A stretch of DNA of 64,000 nucleotides, taken from Sphingomonas sp. DG1-23 (GTDB lineage: Bacteria; Pseudomonadota; Alphaproteobacteria; Sphingomonadales; Sphingomonadaceae). Made by a program: the position numbers and the translations under genes. Below the pieces are notes generated by a model. The model did no database searches, had not been told where the DNA came from, and saw nothing but the letters and a program-made list of their open reading frames with translations. The stretch lies in assembly GCF_030730875.1 (NCBI RefSeq), contig NZ_JAVAMA010000007.1, forward strand, positions 208,624 through 272,623. Reading direction: 5' to 3'. Below, in pieces: positions 60,575 to 64,000 of this stretch. How positions within the stretch are numbered: position 1 is the first letter of the stretch; every line of letters starts with the position of its first letter.

Positions 60575-62254
60575 TCAAAACGATTTGAGAATCTTGAAGT
60601 TTACCTTCGGGCTCTCGTCGTTGGTGTCGTAGCGCGGGCCGCTCAGCGGCACCGCGAGTTCGAGATTTGCACCGAACGTTCGAGTCAGATCGGCACGAAC
60701 GCCGCCGCCTGCGGACGCCAGTGCGCCGCCGCCGAAGCCACCGTCGTGATTGGTGACCTTGCCGCCGTCCACGAAGACGTAGAGCTGCGCGCGCCGCGCG
60801 GCGCCGAACGGATTTTGCCAGAGATAGCGGAACTCGGCCATTCCCATCACGCCTTGATCGCCGCTGCGCTCGAACCAGTCATAGCCGCGCAGGAAGCCGG
60901 TGCCGCCGAGCCCGACCTCCTCGGCGACCAGCAGGGGTTGCGACGACAATTGGCTCAGCATCGCGAGCCGGATGCTCAGATCGCCGCCGAGATCGGTCGA
61001 CCAGTCGGTCCATGCGCTGAGGCTGGTGAAGCTGCCATCGGCGTCGCGGCGGGAGGCGAGGGGATCGCCCGCCTGCGTCGCGCCGAGGACGTCGAGCCCT
61101 TGCGACAATGTCGTGCTGACCCGCAGCCGCCCGCCCGCGAGATCGGTGTAGCCGTAGAGCGTGCCGCGCGCAGCCACCACGCGATCGTCGCGCACCTGCC
61201 GGCCGTTGCGCCACTGAAGCAGGTTGCGGATGCCGAGTTCGCCCTCGAACCACAGGCTCGCGTTGCGGCGGCGCCAGAGCGGCTGCAGCAAGGTGGCGCC
61301 GACATACCAGCTGCGGCTGCGGATCCCGAGCGGATTGAGATAGGCGCCCGGATCGGCGACCGAACCGCTGGCGCTCACTGCCAGCTCGGTGCCGTCCCGG
61401 CTGATCCGCTTCTCGTAGCGCACCCGGGCGAATCGCAGTTCGCCCGGTTCGAACGCAGTGCCCGACCAGGTGAGCGACATGGAGTCGTCCGACGCGAACA
61501 GGGCGTTGAAGTCGACCTGCAGCGACAACTGCTCCGGCCCGAGCGGCCTTGTGCCTTCATTGGTGAGCGTCGCCCGGCCGGCGACGCGGTTGCGCGTCAC
61601 CTTGACGAGGAGAATGCCCTTGCCCTGCTCGCGCAGGAAACGGCTGCTGTGGATGCGCACGCCGTCGATGTCGCCGGCGATGAGCAGACGGCGTTCGAGC
61701 TCGCCGATCCGCACCGGCGCGCCGTTCGTCAGCGGCGCGAGCGCGGCGCGTACCGCGGGCTGCTCGTCGCCGTCGAAGCGGATCTCATCGACGCGTCCTT
61801 CCTCGACGTCGATGGTCAGCACGCCGTTCTGAAGCTGCTGTGCGCCGATCCAGGCCGAGGCGAAAACCAGCCCGCGCGATCGCGCGCGCTCGGCGATCGC
61901 GTTGGCGAGCGCGGCGAGTTCGACGGGGGACAGGCTCCGGCCGACGCGCGTGGCGAGAATATCGGCGAAATCGCCGGGCGCGAGGTTCTGCAAGCCGCGC
62001 AGCACGATCGCGCCGACAAGAATGGCGCGAGTCGACTCCGTGACGGTCGCGGGGGCCTCGACATCGACCCGCACGCCGGGGCGGGGGCGCGCATTTTCCT
62101 CGGGCGCGCGGTCTTCCCTCGCCACCGGCGGCTGCACGCGATCGAGCGCATCCTGCCCGTAAGCCGCGGCTCCGAACGGTAGCGTAACGAATAGGGGAAG
62201 TGCGGGCAGAGCCGCGCGTGCCATATACAATCGAGGGTCCTTCACGACCCGCAT
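60575..62254 (-). CDS. TpsB/ShlB-type outer-membrane transporter
   Basis: A 559-residue protein. Signal peptide, a Pro/Arg-rich linker, a POTRA domain (AILVGAIVLRGLQNLAPGDF, then GVLTIDVEEGRVDEIRF), a second POTRA-like part, then a 16-strand-type barrel with the family signature LRGYDWFERSGDQGVMGMAEFRY and a phenylalanine at the C-terminus (KILKSF). Such proteins secrete large exoproteins in two-partner secretion. It is divergent from a FecR-domain repeat protein. No filamentous haemagglutinin partner is in the window. Confidence 0.9.
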   Translation of the reverse strand: MRVVKDPRLYMARAALPALPLFVTLPFGAAAYGQDALDRVQPPVAREDRAPEENARPRPGVRVDVEAPATVTESTRAILVGAIVLRGLQNLAPGDFADILATRVGRSLSPVELAALANAIAERARSRGLVFASAWIGAQQLQNGVLTIDVEEGRVDEIRFDGDEQPAVRAALAPLTNGAPVRIGELERRLLIAGDIDGVRIHSSRFLREQGKGILLVKVTRNRVAGRATLTNEGTRPLGPEQLSLQVDFNALFASDDSMSLTWSGTAFEPGELRFARVRYEKRISRDGTELAVSASGSVADPGAYLNPLGIRSRSWYVGATLLQPLWRRRNASLWFEGELGIRNLLQWRNGRQVRDDRVVAARGTLYGYTDLAGGRLRVSTTLSQGLDVLGATQAGDPLASRRDADGSFTSLSAWTDWSTDLGGDLSIRLAMLSQLSSQPLLVAEEVGLGGTGFLRGYDWFERSGDQGVMGMAEFRYLWQNPFGAARRAQLYVFVDGGKVTNHDGGFGGGALASAGGGVRADLTRTFGANLELAVPLSGPRYDTNDESPKVNFKILKSF

Positions 62255-62366
62255 AGCGGAGGACCCGTTACGAATTTCTCAAGAGATCAAGGTGTTAACC
62301 AGCAGCGGCAACCCGGGCTTAAACGTCTTCCGAATATAGGCGAGCCTGTAGAAAAGGGCCCCGACC

Positions 62367-64000
62367 ATGAACCGCTTTGCCAAATTTGCCGTGTGCGCGT
62401 TGCTGATCTCCGTCAGTCCCGCCGCGATGGCGCAGAGCGCTGGCTGGACCGTCAGCGAGGCTGCCGGAAACGTCACTGTCCAGGACAGCAGCGGCAATCG
62501 CCAGGCGCGCCGCGGCACGGTAATCGCTGAGGGAGCGACCTTGTCCACCGGGCCGGGCGGGCGCGCCGTCGTGGTACGCGGCAAGGATTTCATGACGGTC
62601 AATGCGAATAGCCGTGTTCGCATTCCGGCCGCGGTCGCGGAGAAGCGCGGCATGTTCGACGTGTTGCAGGAATGGGGCAACGCGCTCTTCCAGATCGAGA
62701 AGAAGCCGAACCCACATTTCGGTGTCCGCACGCCCTATCTTGCCGCGGTGGTGAAGGGCACGACCTTCTCGATCACAGTGACCGAGCAGGGCACCTCGCT
62801 GCAGGTGGTCGAAGGCGCGGTCGAAACCTCGACCAGCGACGGCGGCGCTCGCGAATTGATCCGGCCGGGGGTGGTCGCGATAGTCTCCGCGGGCGATCGG
62901 TATCGTCTCACCGTCCAGGGGCAGGACACCCGGACAATCGATTCCCCGCAACGCGGCGCCCCCGACGCGCCTGCCCCGACGCCGGAAACGCCGGCGGCGC
63001 CCGCGCCGGGCCAGACCGGAGCTGCGGACGATGGCACGACCGCGCCGGCACCTGTGGACCTTGTCCGACCGTCCGAGGTGGCTGAGGTGCAGATGATCGA
63101 CACTCCGATCTCGGCCAGCGCGGCCGATCTCGGCAAGGTCACCGATGGTCTGGTGGGCGGCTCGACCGGCGTGCAGCTGGCGGCCGTCGAGGCCGCTGCG
63201 GTCCGTATGCCCGCTGCCGAGGTTCGCGGCGGCGAAGCCGGCGATAAGGGCAATGGTTCGGGCGCCGGCAACGCGGCCGGGAACGGCAACGACAATTCCG
63301 GCAGTGGCAACAGCAATGCCGGCGGGACCGGCAACGACAATTCGGGCAGCGGCAAGGGCAATGCCGGCGGCGGCAACAGCAACGCCGGTGGCAACGGCAA
63401 TGCCGGCGGCGGCAACAACAATGCCGGCGGCAACGGGAACGGCAATGCCGGCGGGACCGGCAACGACAATTCGGGCAGCGGCAACAGCAACGCTGGCGGC
63501 AACGGGAACGGCAATGCCGGCGGGACCGGCAATGACAATTCAGGCGGCGGCAACAGCAACGCCGGTGGCAACGGGAACGGCAATGCCGGCGGGACCGGCA
63601 ACGACAATTCGGGCAGCGGCAACAGCAACGCCGGTGGCAACGGCAATGGCAATGCCGGCGGGACCGGCAACGACAATTCGGGCAGCGGCAACAGCAACGC
63701 CGGCGGCAACGGGAACGGCAACGCGGGCGGGAACGGGAACGGCAATTCGGGCGGCGGCAACAGTAATGCCGGCGGCAACGGAAACGGCAATGCCAGCGGG
63801 ACCGGCAACGACAATTCGGGCAGCGGCAACAGCAACGCCGGCGGCAACGGGAACGGCAACGCGGGCGGGACCGGCAACGACAATTCGGGCAGCGGCAACA
63901 GTAATGCCGGCGGCAACGGAAACGGCAATGCCGGCGGGACCGGCAACGACAATTCGGGCAGCGGCAACAGCAACGCCGGCGGCAACGGGAATGGCAACGC
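62367..64000 (+). CDS. FecR-domain exported protein with long Gly/Asn-rich repeats (3' end outside window)
   Basis: At least 544 codons without a stop. A signal peptide (MNRFAKFAVCALLISVSPAAMA) is followed by a FecR-like domain (GNVTVQDSSGNRQARRGTVI, TGPGGRAVVV, PYLAAVVKGTTFSITV, VVEGAVETS). After a Pro/Ala linker and about 90 further residues, the protein consists of Gly-Asn-rich repeats from about residue 292 on. FecR domains often accompany TpsB proteins in two-partner systems, so this may be a surface or secreted partner. AAGGG eight bases before the ATG. Confidence 0.84.
   Translation, partial: MNRFAKFAVCALLISVSPAAMAQSAGWTVSEAAGNVTVQDSSGNRQARRGTVIAEGATLSTGPGGRAVVVRGKDFMTVNANSRVRIPAAVAEKRGMFDVLQEWGNALFQIEKKPNPHFGVRTPYLAAVVKGTTFSITVTEQGTSLQVVEGAVETSTSDGGARELIRPGVVAIVSAGDRYRLTVQGQDTRTIDSPQRGAPDAPAPTPETPAAPAPGQTGAADDGTTAPAPVDLVRPSEVAEVQMIDTPISASAADLGKVTDGLVGGSTGVQLAAVEAAAVRMPAAEVRGGEAGDKGNGSGAGNAAGNGNDNSGSGNSNAGGTGNDNSGSGKGNAGGGNSNAGGNGNAGGGNNNAGGNGNGNAGGTGNDNSGSGNSNAGGNGNGNAGGTGNDNSGGGNSNAGGNGNGNAGGTGNDNSGSGNSNAGGNGNGNAGGTGNDNSGSGNSNAGGNGNGNAGGNGNGNSGGGNSNAGGNGNGNASGTGNDNSGSGNSNAGGNGNGNAGGTGNDNSGSGNSNAGGNGNGNAGGTGNDNSGSGNSNAGGNGNGN
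63240..64000 (+). repeat. 69-bp tandem repeat encoding a 23-residue Gly/Asn unit
   Basis: The unit (N-A-G-G-T-G-N-D-N-S-G-S-G-N-S-N-A-G-G-N) recurs at exact 69-base steps near 63447, 63516, 63585, 63654, 63723, 63792, 63861 and 63930, with synonymous differences between copies. Shorter, irregular units occupy 63240-63446. The array continues past the window. The antisense strand is also open, which is a by-product of the repeat. Confidence 0.9.

Noticed and set aside
62735..63997. A long minus-strand frame of Pro/Leu-rich repeats
   Set aside because: It is the antisense of the Gly/Asn-rich repeat array of the FecR-domain protein. Repeats in multiples of three with high GC keep the other strand open; there is no ribosome site or signal.
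63240..64000. Possible CRISPR array
   Set aside because: The repeats are contiguous, in frame and code for a regular peptide; there are no unique spacers and no cas genes.

Overview
The window looks like one chromosomal stretch of a high-GC alphaproteobacterium, most likely a sphingomonad. The basis is codon use, the FecR/two-partner-secretion pair, the ECF sigma pair and the overall gene styles; species cannot be fixed from sequence alone. It holds a peptide-biosynthesis-like locus, a site of gene decay, a long element integrated at a tRNA-Lys gene, and core chromosome to the right.

Region 1 (1-10.4 kb, all minus strand) reads as one export/modification locus. In transcription order it has a short peptide gene (10248-10388), a pair of HEAT-repeat/cupin-like proteins (9126-10103 and 8212-9138), a winged-helix regulator, two more short peptides sharing an NLPxLDxEVG N-terminal motif, a second diverged copy of the protein pair, an ABC exporter, a small membrane protein, an HlyD-type adaptor, a MacB-type ATPase and two FtsX-type permeases (the last cut by the window edge). 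Strong hairpins follow the last peptide of each peptide group. The layout is that of a RiPP or bacteriocin-like locus, but no known RiPP maturase family is recognisable, so this is the best candidate for an undescribed system. An ECF sigma factor and its membrane partner (11733-10629) lie just upstream on the same strand.

Region 2 (11.7-13.0 kb) is a decay zone. The C-terminal remnants of an SDR dehydrogenase and a divergent TetR regulator are fused tail to tail. Just to the right is a 14-bp copy of the 3' end of tRNA-Lys (12754-12767), identical to 59451-59464.

Region 3 (12.75-59.46 kb) lies between these repeats. Its left part carries a Cys-rich exported peptide, a short RadC/JAB protein and a polymorphic Rhs module (three Sec-exported YD-repeat ORFs, a DUF4329-like tip and a putative immunity gene). 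The rest is a podovirus-like prophage. From left to right the minus-strand late genes run from holin-like protein and tail spike, through T7-like internal virion proteins, a nozzle gene split by a Hint domain, tail tube, BPP-1-like head genes, portal and terminase, to replication genes and Cro. A three-site operator region follows, then plus-strand CI, an AAA+ ATPase, a HIRAN protein, a CI-operator-controlled ParB-like/HerA operon, small early genes, AlpA, cargo membrane and secreted proteins, and a P4-type integrase beside tRNA-Lys. An IS110 element interrupts the late region.

Region 4 (59.6-64 kb) is core chromosome: exonuclease III, a TpsB/ShlB-type outer-membrane transporter and a divergent FecR-domain protein with a long Gly/Asn-rich 23-residue repeat that runs off the window.
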